NCBI GenBank assembly: GCA_032622095.1
Contig: CP136066.1
Location: forward strand, 203,072,978 to 203,136,977
DNA from: Siphonodentalium dalli
Taxonomy: Eukaryota > Mollusca > Scaphopoda > Gadilida > Siphonodentaliidae
DNA length: 64,000 nucleotides
Direction: 5' to 3'
Shown here: one piece after another, positions 33,145 through 43,006 of the stretch
Numbering within the stretch: the stretch's first letter is position 1
How the letters are laid out: every line of letters begins with the position of its first letter
The notes under the pieces: model-generated
Databases searched by the model: none
What the model was told of the DNA's origin: nothing
The model's input: only the letters and a program-made list of their open reading frames with translations
Translations under genes and position numbers: made by a program

Positions 33145-33255
33145 CTCATTCTCCTTAGACCTCATCTGCTATGGGAGATATAGACTCAGATTGAAGTTTC
33201 CAAATGGTGAATATTGTGATGTACACCAATTGGGAACATCGATTATACAATGTGT
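33145..33255. mobile_element. Family A, resumed spacer of the split copy
   Basis: CCTCATTCTCCTTAGACCTC, GGGAGATATAGACTCAGATT, GTGATGTACACCAATTGGGA match the spacer of 21345-21805. Confidence 0.8.
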
Positions 33256-34816
33256 CGTATATGGCATAATTCTTATTAAATCATAGAAGGCTGATGTAGG
33301 GGTGCAAGTTGAACTTCACACATTATGACTTAATTCTCCCTGACTTAATTCTCTCATTCATATACCAGTATGCATATGTCCAAACAGAATACTTAAAGTG
33401 TATTACTGATCATGATTGGAATGGTGTACATAGTCATTCTAATATTTACTGATCATAATGGTGTACATAGTCATTCTAATATTTACTGATCATAATGGTG
33501 TACATAGTCATTCTAATATTTACTGATCATAATGGTGTACATAGTCATTCTACTATTTACTGATCATAATGGTGTACATAGTCATTCTAATATGTACTGA
33601 TCATAATGGTGTACATAGTCATTCTAATATTTACTGATCATAATGGTGTACATAGTCATTCTAATATTTACTGATCATATTAAATGGTGTACATAGTCAT
33701 TCTAATATTTACTGATCATAATGGTGTACATAGTCATTCTAATATTTACTTATCATAATGGTGTACATAGTCATTCTAATATTTACTGATCATAATGGTG
33801 TACATAGTCATTCTAATATTTACTGATCATAATGGTGTACATAGTCATTCTAATATTTACTGATCATAATGGTGTACATAGTCATTCTAATATTTACTGA
33901 TCATAATGGTGTACATAGTCATTCTAATATTTACTGATCATAATGGTGTACATAGTCATTCTAATATTTACTGATCATAATGGTGTACATAGTCATTCTA
34001 ATATTTACTGATCATAATGGTGTACATAGTCATTCTAATATTTACTGATCATAATGGCGTACATAGTCATTCTAATATTTACTGATCATAATGGTGTACA
34101 TAGTCATTCTAATATTTACTGATCATAATGGTGTACATAGTCATTCTAATATTTACTGATCATAATGGTGTACATAGTCATTCTAATATTTACTGATCAT
34201 AATGGTGTACATAGTCATTCTAATATTTACTGATCATAATGGTGTACATAGTCATTCTAATATTTACTGATCATAATGGTGTACATAGTCATTCTAATAT
34301 TTACTGATCATAATGGTGTACATAGTCATTCTAATATTTACTGATCATAATGGTGTACATAATCATTCTAATATTTACTGATCATAATGGTGTACATAGT
34401 CATTCTAATATTTACTGATCATAATGGTGTACATAGTCATTCTAATATTTACTGATCATAATGGTGTACATAGTCATTCTAATATTTACTGATCATAATG
34501 GTGTACATAGTCATTCTAATATTTACTGATCATAATGGTGTACATAGTCATTCTAATATTTACTGATCATAATGGTGTACATAGTCATTCTAATATTTAC
34601 TGATCATAATGGTGTACATAGTCATTCTAATATTTACTGATCATAATGGTGTACATAGTCATTCTAATATTTAATGATCATAATGGTGAACATAGTCATT
34701 ATAATATTTACTGATCATAATGGTGTACATAGTCATTCTAATATTTACTGATCATAATGGTGTACATAGTCATTTTAATATTTTTATAAATAGGATCGTG
34801 TATGGCATAATACTTA
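33256..34816 (+). repeat. Family E copy expanded into a 37-bp minisatellite
   Basis: Starts with GTCGTATATGGCATAATTCT, ATCATAGAAGGCTGATGTAG and the CTCCCTGACTTAATTCTC segment. From about 33402 to 34775 it is ~37 near-identical copies of TACTGATCATAATGGTGTAC plus ATAGTCATTCTAATATT. The same 37-bp segment is present once in unexpanded E at 37129-37165. A second GTGTATGGCATAATACTTAT follows at 34799. Confidence 0.93.
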
Positions 34817-34820
34817 TTAA

Positions 34821-36956
34821 CTCTTTCGCTGCCACCCGCCACCACAGACGTACCCCCCAGTGCCACGCATCCTGTACATATATCCATGTATTTTAGGTAT
34901 ATATGGGTAATACATTATATCTCAAGCAGTTTCTAATATAATTAGTTGAAACTTCACATGTATATAGACATAGGTATACCCTGTCGAATGCCGCCGTGGA
35001 CACGCCCACCAAGGTCACGTGACATTGGCGGCCATCTTGGATTAGTGGCTATTTGTCGGTATATGTACAGTTTGTGTAGGTATGAATGAGTGTGTTGTTT
35101 GTTTTCTAATTTTCAACCCAATTATACGATGTCCAACAGTAAGGTACACGGGAGTAACATATATGAAGCCACTTTGGACATAACATAGGTCACCTGACCT
35201 TGGCGTCCATCTTGGATTTATGCAAGTTGCCACCTATTTGTAGCAAAATGGGATACAATGGCGCACTTTGTTGAGTTCGTGCTTTTGTTCCTTGAATATT
35301 CCCTGTTAGGTACAATTCCAAATACAGATATATATATATATAACCACACCCATATGTATATATACCTGCAGGGGACATATGACCCTGCTCTGCCCCTTAT
35401 AAGTCACGTGATCTTGACGGCCATCTTGAATTTCAGGAAAATTGGGTTTTTACGATGATTTATGTGAATTATATGGGTCACGCGGGCGTACACATGGTCA
35501 ACTCACCAGCACAATTAATTTAGTTGCCTGTTATCACCACTGAAAACGATACAATAGACAAGGGTTGTTCAAAACCAGTAAAGGTGTATTATAAATAATA
35601 GGTATAAGTATCTTATGCGCCGCAAGCGCCCTCGATCATTAGAGTATAGAGGTTAGTTACCCACCCGCCACCCTATCCCGCCACCTATAGTATCTTATGC
35701 GCCACAGGCGCCCCTATAGAGGCTACTGCCCATATAAATAATAGGTATCAATATCTTATGCGCCCCTCGATCATTAGAGTATAGAGGTTAGTTACCCACC
35801 GACCTCCCCATCCCGCCAACATAGTATCTTATGCGCCCCTATAGAGGCTACTGCCACATAAATAATAGGTATAAGTATCTTATGTACCGCAGGCGCCCCT
35901 CGATCATTAGAGTGTAAAGGTTAGTTACCCACCCACCTCCCCATCCCGCCACCCATAGTATCTTATTCACCGCAGGCGCCCCCATAGAGGATACTGCCAC
36001 ATAAATAAAAGGTATAAGTATCTTATGCGCCGCAGGCGCCCCACGACCATTAGAGTATAGTGGTTAGTTACCCACCCACCACCCCATCCCACCACCTATA
36101 GTATATTATGCGCCGCAGGCGCCCCTATAGAGGCTACTGCCCACATAAATAATAGGTATAAGTTTCTTATGCACAACAGGCACCCTCGATCATTAGAGTA
36201 TAGAGGTTAGTTACCCACCCACCACCCCATCCCGCCACCCATAGTATATTATGTGCCGCAGGCGCCCCCCATAGAGGCTACTGCCCACATAAATAATAGG
36301 TATAAGTTTCTTATGCACAACAGGCACCCTCGATCATTAGAGTATAGAGGTTAGTTACCCACCCACCACCCCATCCCGCCACCCATAGTATATTATGTGC
36401 CGCAGGCGCCCCCCATAGAGGCTACTGCCCACATAAATAATAGGTATAAGTTTCTTATGCACAACAGGCACCCTCGATCATTAGAGTATAGAGGTTAGTT
36501 ACCCACCCACCACCCCATCCCGCCACCCATAGTATATTATGTGCCGCAGGCGCCCCCCATAGAGGCTACTGCCCACATAAATAATAGGTATAAGTATATC
36601 TAATGCGCTGCAGGCACCCCTCGATCATTAGAGTATAGAGGTAATAACAATAACTTCTTCAGTCCTGAGTCTTTTGCGAGCAGCCATTTTCGACTGATAA
36701 CCACGTGCTAACAACAATGACGCAATATTCCGGCTCTGACTGTACTCCCATAACGTCAGAAATAGCATGTACTTGAGGACATTGTCGCTTTAAATTGTTC
36801 GCACATAACAGTACTACAGATAAATACATTGTACACTGTCAAACATGCCGGAAAGAATAGAGTTATATACCATACATTAGACTACCAAATTCGTAAATAT
36901 GCGCGATTGGCAGCGTCTCCGAAGTTCGCATTTATGCGCGTTTGGCAGCGAAAGAG
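34821..36956. mobile_element. 2.14-kb TTAA-flanked element
   Basis: Termini CTCTTTCGCTGCCA and TGGCAGCGAAAGAG are perfect 14-bp inverted repeats next to TTAA (34817-34820, 36957-36960). TATGCGCG-TTGGCAGCG recurs inside the right end as a subterminal repeat. Three degenerate ~190-bp units near 35013-35430 share GTCACGTGA and GGCCATCTTGGATT. The core is a 144-bp tandem array. The pre-insertion sequence is seen at 33267. The TTAA target suggests the piggyBac or Kolobok superfamily. No transposase. Confidence 0.85.
35590..36650 (+). repeat. 144-bp tandem array, about 7 copies
   Basis: AATAATAGGTATAAGT recurs at 35594, 35737, 35861, 36004 (variant), 36148, 36292, 36436 and 36580, a 143-144 bp period with one 124-bp unit. 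Units contain CTTATGCGCCGCAGGCGCCC, CGATCATTAGAGTATAGAGG and CCACCCCATCCCGCCACC. The last three units are almost identical, so growth is recent. Confidence 0.93.
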
Positions 36957-36960
36957 TTAA

Positions 36961-37300
36961 ATTAAATCATAGAAGGCTGATGTCGGGGTGCAAGTTGAAC
37001 TTCACACATAATGACTTCTCCCTGACAACAGTCCACTTCGCCCTGATGATCAAATAGGGAGAAGTGACTTCTCTAAGTTCTCTCTGATATATTACCAGTG
37101 TGCATATCTCCCAACAGAATATTTAAAGTGTATTTACTGATTGAAATGATGTACATAGTTATTAAATTATAGAAGGCTGATGTCGGGGTGCAAGTTAAAC
37201 TTCACACATTATGACTTAATTCTCCCTGACAACAGTCCATTTCTCCCTGACGATCAAATAGGGATAACTGATTTCTCCCAATTTGAAACTTCTAGACTAT
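36961..37300 (+). repeat. Family E, two unexpanded units
   Basis: ATCATAGAAGGCTGATGTCG at 36966 and ATTATAGAAGGCTGATGTCG at 37165. Each is followed by TGCAAGTT-AACTTCACACAT and CTCCCTGACAACAGTCCA. Useful as the ancestral form for the two minisatellites. Confidence 0.85.
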
Positions 37301-37469
37301 GGTCGTCATAGTGCAATTAGTGGAAGTCTTGACCTTGGACACTGTTGAAGTATGAAGATGTCTGTAGTAGGGAAAAATACGGGCCCTTCATCATGTATCT
37401 AGATCAATGAATTTCCCAGAAAATTGATTTTCTGTTTACAGCCTTGCGGTGGTTTTGAACTATATGAAC
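37301..37469. other. Short unique stretch
   Basis: Nothing recognised. Confidence 0.3.
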
Positions 37470-37617
37470 TACAGTAATGCCCTAAATAATCGACTCCTTA
37501 AACACAGCAGAATTATGGGTAGCTTTTCAGGGTTTAGTCGGAAATATGGCTTGTTGCCATTCACCGGAAAGCCCTCAGTGAGAGCTTTCCGATGAATGGC
37601 AACAAGCCATATTTCCT
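37470..37617. mobile_element. Family B, right arm truncated
   Basis: TACAGTAATGCCCTAAATAA to CAACAAGCCATATTTCC, then unrelated sequence. Confidence 0.85.
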
Positions 37618-37949
37618 ACAAAACTGTCACTGCGATTTGTAAAGTGCCACACTATTTCGGAAACCAATCCACCCATGCATAAACATTGTGTATGTCCTTA
37701 TATAACTACTCCTTTGTCCAAACCTTCAGTTACTATTGAGATCACACCCTTAAGCTCGTGGTGTCACATCAGACTTTCGGATAGATGCTATCAGGAACTC
37801 ATGCAGTCGGTGAGCTAGATATTGGTTTCAGGAGTTATATCTATTATATATTTTGGAAAAGTAACCCCACGTATCAAATTTCGTCGAAATCCCATCAAAA
37901 TTGGCGAAATACACTTTAATTATGCTCTTTTGACATATGCATACTCATA
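37618..37949. other. No gene recognised
   Basis: Unique DNA between two family B copies. Confidence 0.3.
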
Positions 37950-38222
37950 TACAGTAATGCCCTAAATTATTGACTCCTTAACCACATCAGAATTATGGGT
38001 ACCTTTTCAAGATTTAGTTGGAAATATGGCTTGTTGCCAACAAGCCATATTTCCGACCAAATCCTGGAAGATTACCCAAATATGGCATGTTGCCATTCAT
38101 CGGAAAGCTCTCAGTGAGAGCTTTCCGATGAATGGCAACAAGCCATGTTTCCGACTAAATCCTGAAAAGTTACCCATAATTCTGCTGTGGTTAAGGAGTC
38201 GATTACTTAGAGCATTACAGTA
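37950..38222. mobile_element. Family B with internal duplication
   Basis: TACAGTAATGCCCTAAATTA to GAGCATTACAGTA. Two partial hairpins in series: a short one at 38027-38050 and a complete one at 38080-38150. Confidence 0.85.
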
Positions 38223-38560
38223 CATTAAAGGATCCTAGAATAATAGAGAGAACGGTACTGTGAATTAATTGTGTGAATTTGGAGATCAAATCACCATGAA
38301 TCGTCCTTGATTTGCACTAATGATTTCCTCAGGACGCTCCTGTCCCCTTAATTCTTATCTTTCCTTACTGGACTTGATTGATTTGCAGATAATTATATTA
38401 TAGTATTCCTACCCAAGGGCTGTCTGGCCATACTATTATCGGTGGGTCATTTAGGGTCGAATTGCCTTCCAAATGTCTTGGGAGCATGTCTATATTTGGT
38501 AATTAAGTTTCGGTTGCTTGTGTACGTATAATACATATATCTATAAGAGGATATTGCCAG
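38223..38560. other. No gene recognised
   Basis: Unique intronic DNA. Confidence 0.3.
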
Positions 38561-39095
38561 ACCAGGTTTAACCCTGGTACCAGCCTATAGGGCAACTCAA
38601 TGGGGATATCTTCTCCCTAAGTGAACGTTCAGACGACCACTATTCAATCATAAGTGGAAGGATTTCCGTCAAAGGAAGTAACCGGTAGTTCGACTGCACA
38701 TGCTCACATCAATATCACAAGTCAAAAAATAATATCAAGCACTGTTTGATGTTAGATTCGAAATCATGGCGTATCCCTTGGATATGTCAACTTGCAATGC
38801 AATCACAGTAGTGTTTACGTAAAAATCGTAGCTGGAAAGATAGTAGGGTAGTCAATCACATGCTTATGAACAACCTACGATATCATCATCTACAACGACA
38901 TCGCAATCGTGTGAACAAACCTTCCATGATTTTGTCCTGCCCCTATTCCTCCACTTAAGATTGAATCATGGTCGTCTGAACATTCACTAAAATTCGCCAT
39001 GTCTCCCTATGTCTGTCCCAGGAAGAAGAGACTTCTCTCTCATATACGCGTATACATATGTCCCAAAAGCATGTTTAAAGTATAATTAATGTTTA
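38561..39095 (+). repeat. Family E copy split by a TIR element
   Basis: GGTACCAGCCTATAGGGCAA to CTTCTCCCTAA (38561-38620), interrupted by 38621-38987, resuming TAAAATTCGCCATGTCTCCC, GAAGAGACTTCTC and GTCCCAAAAGCATGTTTAAA. A further E piece follows the next family B copy, from 39313. Confidence 0.65.
38621..38987. mobile_element. 367-bp TIR MITE with TAA flanks
   Basis: GTGAACGTTCAGACGACCAC pairs with GTGGTCGTCTGAACATTCAC-type sequence; ~42-bp inverted repeats extend to AAGTGGAAGGA. Flanked by TAA on both sides (38618-38620, 38988-38990), compatible with PIF/Harbinger targets. Superfamily is inference. Confidence 0.75.
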
Positions 39096-39312
39096 TACAG
39101 TAACATCCTATATAATCGACTCCTTAACCACAGCACAATTATGGGTAACTTTTTAGGATTTAGTCGGAAATTTGGCTTGTTGCCATTCATCGGAAAACTC
39201 TCACTGAGAGCTTTCCGATGAATGGCAACAAGCCATATTTCCGACTAAATCCTGAAAAGTTACCCTTAATTCTGCTGTGGTTAAGGAGTTGATTATTTAG
39301 GGCAATACTGTA
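39096..39312. mobile_element. Family B, full-length, between two E segments
   Basis: TACAGTAACATCCTATATAA to GGGCAATACTGTA. ATGTCCCAAAAGCATGTTTA occurs on both sides (39058 and 39314), so the element sits between duplicated E sequence. Confidence 0.88.
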
Positions 39313-39439
39313 TATGTCCCAAAAGCATGTTTAAAGTATATGTAATGATTATATATATGGTGTACTTACGCTGACAATATAATGGTTTTATAAATGGGCT
39401 CTTAATTGTGATTCATTACACTCTGTTACTAATTCACGG

Positions 39440-39619
39440 CCATATTGGATCCATCAGGCTCGGTCCATGGTTTAAGTGCTATAGGTCAACGTTCTGTAAA
39501 TAGCATTTCCATATATGGAAATGCTACTCCAGAACTTTGACCTGTTGCACTAAAACCACAGAACCGGGGCTAGATGAATTTCTGAAACAACGGAACTGTT
39601 ATGGATGAATCCAATATGG
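39440..39619. mobile_element. Palindromic MITE, 180 bp
   Basis: CCATATTGGATCCAT pairs with ATGGATGAATCCAATATGG. The inner core AGGTCAACGTTCTG pairs with CAGAACTTTGACCT around TTTCCATATATGGAAA. Confidence 0.75.
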
Positions 39620-39680
39620 TTGAAACTTACTGGATCATAGAAGAGTGATGTTGGGACGTAATTTGAATTTCAACAATTAT
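39620..39680 (+). repeat. Family E fragment
   Basis: ACTGGATCATAGAAGAGTGA and TTGGGACGTAATTTGAATTT match the start of the E unit. Confidence 0.6.
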
Positions 39681-39741
39681 TGTGCTGGTGCAGCATTAAA
39701 GATCCTGTGCCAGTGCATTCTCTTACCGTATATATGCGAGT
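39681..39741 (+). mobile_element. Family D2, left part, split by a hAT-like element
   Basis: GCTGGTGCAGCATTAAAGAT, CCTGTGCCAGTGCATTCTCT and half a hairpin up to ATATATGCGAGT. Continues at 40853. Confidence 0.85.
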
Positions 39742-40852
39742 TAGGGTCCTGCAAATTGGAGATTTTGATCGAATCGAATATCGAATCGAATCGACGAAAT
39801 CGAACCGAATATCGAATCGAATATTGAATCGAATCATACATGTGTGTTGCATTCTCAATTAGGCATGTTTTTTCAACGATTAGATTATTTGTGAAAAGTT
39901 CTATGAACTTCCATGAAGTTCCATCATAACTTATGTGGCGATCAACTGTCGTTCGCGATACTATTAACTTCAATTGATAATTGTCGAGAAAACAAAAACA
40001 GATTAAAACGTCCATGCGGCCGTCACGACGATTAATATATTACCACTGAACGGATTATCGGAAATAAAATCATGCTAAATTTGTAAAGTTTGCATGTACA
40101 TGCAAAATTTCAAATTGGCATTTGGAAACACCCGTTGTTATAAACTTGAAGATACAACAACAGTCGCAGGGTAGGCTGTTTATGCAGTGCTGGATGCTTC
40201 TTTGACAGATGATTCCATAGATGGGTCATTGTCCCAGACACTTGCGATTTATACACCATGTTGCATTCATCACAAGTGTAAGTTCCTGCACTGCCTGCAG
40301 CTTTGTCATGTTTAAATTAAACATGAATAACGGACAACATAATTATTGTCAAGTGTCGAAGAACGCTCCGAAACTGAAAGTCAACTTCAAAAGAAAACAC
40401 CGCCCACGTGCACTTTTTGACGCCGGGAACACGTGTTGTTTACATTCTCAGCTATATTACATATAACGCTGAATCTGAGACGGATAGTCGGCAGATAACG
40501 CTAGCGGTTGCTCAGTCTCATACATGTAGCTATTATAATTTATGCGCATCGTCGGTCCATCGGCGATCTCCAAGCTTTTGGCTACCATGTTCAAAGCTCG
40601 ATTTCAGACAAATTTAGTCATCCTATAGTGGTTAATTACTAGCTAAACTTATATTTAATAGCATGCGAATATTCGTGATGTATAATAAGAATTATAAGGT
40701 GCATATATTCATAATTTTCGGGAATTAAATGGAACCGAAACAGCTAAGATCGACGTGTGTACTTGTCCGTAAACAGCTTACTTTTTGTCAGTGTATATTC
40801 GAAATTTCGAGTTGGAATCTCGAATAGAATATCGAATATTCACAGGACCCTA
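39742..40852. mobile_element. hAT-like element, 1,111 bp, 8-bp target duplication
   Basis: Inverted termini TAGGGTCCTGCAAAT and ATTCACAGGACCCTA. Flanking ATGCGAGT at 39734-39741 and 40853-40860 is an exact 8-bp duplication, the hAT signature, and it falls inside the stem of a D2 hairpin. Just inside the left end is a GAATCGAATATC-type degenerate microsatellite (39766-39835), echoed at the right end (40795-40838). No transposase frame; non-autonomous. Confidence 0.9.
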
Positions 40853-41044
40853 ATGCGAGTCTCCCATAGGGAGCCTCGCACATATATAAGAGAGTGCACT
40901 GGCTTACGGTCAAGGTAAATATTTTTATTCAGTGTATTCTCTTATATATGCGAGGCCCCTATGGGGACTCCCATATATGAGAGAATGCATTCAGGCACAG
41001 GGTTTTAGTAAAATTTCAAGAAGCTCCAGTCATGGAAGGGTTAA
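40853..41044 (+). mobile_element. Family D2, right part
   Basis: TGCGAGTCTCCCATAGGGAG, a second hairpin with CGAGGCCCCTATGGGGACTC tip, TTCAAGAAGCTCCAGTCATG and GGAAGGGTTAA. Confidence 0.85.
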
Positions 41045-41061
41045 AGCTGCCTCACACCCAA

Positions 41062-41142
41062 GCCTTGAAATAGGGTGTCTGTCATTTGCAGAATGAGGTC
41101 CCCAGAGGGTGAATTTAGTGATGCTACCCCGCATATTTTATT
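41062..41142. mobile_element. Family A, left half-hairpin
   Basis: AAGCCTTGAAATAGGGTGTC, GCAGAATGAGGTCCCCAGAG to GATGCTACCCCGCAT, then broken. Confidence 0.75.
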
Positions 41143-41259
41143 GAAGAAATATGCAGCACACAGTAACCCTTTCACATTGATCGTTATCTGTATTTTAGAG
41201 TTATCGTTCTTTTTGCTGGAAATGACAACAAAGATGCCTGCAACAGCTTTTCTGTAAAC
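41143..41259. other. Short unique stretch
   Basis: Nothing recognised. Confidence 0.3.
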
Positions 41260-41627
41260 AAAAGGAGTTCTACACACCATATCTCCTCACTAGGGAATCA
41301 TTGATAAAAGGAGTTCTACACACCATATCTCCTCACTAGGGAATCATTGATAAAAGGAGTTCTACACACCATATCTCCTCACTAGGGAATCATTGATAAA
41401 AGGAGTTCTACACACCATATCTCCTCACTAGGGAATCATTGATAAAAGGAGTTCTACACACCATATCTCCTCACTAGGGAATCATTGATAAAGGAGTTCT
41501 ACACACCATATCTCCTCACTAGGGAATCATTGATAAAAGGAGTTCTACACACCATATCTCCTCACTAGGGAATCATTGATAAAAGGAGTTATACACACCA
41601 TATCTCCTCACTAGGGAATCATTGATA
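41260..41627 (+). repeat. 46-bp minisatellite, 8 copies
   Basis: AAAAGGAGTTCTACACACCA plus TATCTCCTCACTAGGGAATC and ATTGAT, nearly perfect; one unit is 45 bp and one has ATACACACC. GGAGTTC...TCTCC gives partial dyad symmetry. Confidence 0.95.
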
Positions 41628-41770
41628 ATTGAAATAAGAAGTAGTCTTTCTATTTTTTTTCGCATTCTACTTTGTGATAATGATGTTATAAGCGTTGTGC
41701 TATTTCGGCTTTACCCACCACAAACGCCTTCCATATATTTTAAGTCTGTTGCACTGTTTTCCTACAGCAT

Positions 41771-42030
41771 TTAAATCTTCCATGACTGGAGCTTACTGAA
41801 ATTTTGCGAAAATCCTGTGCCAATGCATTCTCTTGTACATATATTCGAGTCTCCCATATGGACCTCGCATATACAAGATAATACATTGGCCTAACAATAT
41901 TGACCTTGTATTAAGCCAGTGCCTTCTCTTATATATGCCTTCTCTTATATGTGCCTTCTCACATATATAAGAGAATGCGATGGCGCATGATCTTTTAATG
42001 CAGCACCAGTGCATCTCCCGCCAAGAAAGT
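41771..42030 (+). mobile_element. Family D2 next to CPSF2 exon B
   Basis: TTAAATCTTCCATGACTGGA, TTTTGCGAAAATCCTGTGCC, two hairpins (the second scrambled as ATATATGCCTTCTCTTATA), GCGCATGATCTTTTAATGCA, CATCTCCCGCCAAGAAAG. It ends about 55 bp before the exon acceptor. Confidence 0.75.
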
Positions 42031-42083
42031 CTGGTGTACTGTTTTGTGCAGCATTTAAATTTGTTGTACTGTTTTACTGTTAG

Positions 42084-42190
42084 GTGCGGAGAAGGATACG
42101 ACTTGATGGAACCGACTTGGATGAATATCAAAAGAAAAAACAAGAAGATGAAGCAGAGGAAGCTAAAATCAAATCTGAATTGGCCAAGAA
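42084..42190 (+). CDS. CPSF2: CPSF2 next exon, charged segment
   Basis: 107 bp: 35 codons plus two bases (phase 2 at the 3' end). Reads VRRRIRLDGTDLDEYQKK, then a Lys/Glu-rich stretch ending ELAK. It follows exon A without a gap in the CPSF2 family, where a basic RKR-V-KLEG motif precedes ELEEYL and a charged linker. Acceptor TTTTACTGTTAG|GTG, donor AA|GTAAGT. A different, longer frame covers this DNA (41980-42258) but is a shadow. The next expected block, the conserved peptide linking the nuclease module to the rest of CPSF, was not found downstream. Confidence 0.92.
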
Positions 42191-42249
42191 GTAAGTTTCT
42201 ATTGGTCAATTCCTTGGCAACAATGTGTAAAAGAACTAAAATCCATTCT

Positions 42250-42388
42250 GTGGGATAGTGTCAAGCCTTGAAATAGTGTGCCTGTCATTTGCAGAATGAG
42301 GTCCCCAGAGGGTGAATTTAGTGATGCTACCCCGCATAGCGGGCTAGCATCACTAAATTCACCCTCTGGGAACCTCATTCTGCTACTG
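42250..42388. mobile_element. Family A, left terminus and hairpin
   Basis: AAGCCTTGAAATAGTGTGCC, full hairpin to CATTCTGCTA. It begins ~60 bp past the exon B donor, mirroring the copy just past exon A. The right terminus is replaced by family B. Confidence 0.85.
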
Positions 42389-42525
42389 CTTGTTGCCATT
42401 CATTGGAAAGCTCTCGGTGAGAGCTATCCGATGAATGGCAACAAGCAATATTTCCGACTAAATCCTGAAAAGTTACCCATAATTCTGCTGTGGTTAAGGA
42501 GTCGATTATTTAGAGCATTACTGTA
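42389..42525. mobile_element. Family B right part fused to family A
   Basis: GCTTGTTGCCATTCATTGGA through the right arm to GAGCATTACTGTA. The left ~75 bp are missing. Confidence 0.85.
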
Positions 42526-43006
42526 AGTGGCACATTTTAGAGAGACCCTGGTTAGACACACACTGTCCAGACTTGCTAACTGTTAAATGCAATCGATTTA
42601 TTGCTTCTCAAGATAATTTGATTACAAAGATAATAGACCTATTGATATCAATATTTCATTAAAAAAAAACCAGAATGATATTCCATAACACATCATCTGC
42701 ATTCACACAATTAGCTTCCTTATAAATCAGTTTAAATCGCATCAGGCAATAATTGAAGTGGGCCACTTCATAAAAAGGGATGGACACTATGTCACTCCAA
42801 GCTGACCATGTGTACGTGCTCTGTGCTTGGTGTCCACTTCACAAAAAGAGATGAACCATCGACGTCACTTCAAGATGCATGTTGTTATTGGGAGACTGTG
42901 TTGGAATTTTAACAATATGTTACTTACAATGGTTGTGATATTTTTGAAAATTTGTTCACATTTTTAATGTTCTATTCAAATGTGCTGGTACATGTATATG
43001 ATTATA
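42526..43006. other. CPSF2 intron, no exon found
   Basis: Unique DNA. I looked for the next CPSF2 exon on the + strand and found none. Confidence 0.4.

Larger units (their letters stand above)
1229..42083 (+). other. CPSF2: CPSF2 intron, about 40.9 kb
   Basis: The exons at both ends join in frame (codon GAG then GTG) and the translated junction TME-VRRRIRLDG aligns without a gap to the CPSF2 family, so no exon is missing between them. Donor GTGGGT and acceptor TTTTACTGTTAG are both canonical. The intron is filled with nested non-autonomous elements, satellites and minisatellites. I saw no other convincing exon on either strand inside it. A large misassembly is the main alternative, but several nested insertions read cleanly through it. 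Confidence 0.88.

Noticed and set aside
33402-36650. Regularly spaced repeats that could suggest a CRISPR array
   Set aside because: Units are contiguous without unique spacers, and the DNA is eukaryotic. These are minisatellites.
41980-42258. 92-codon frame covering CPSF2 exon B
   Set aside because: Wrong frame. The CPSF2 frame is offset and is bounded by a good acceptor and donor.
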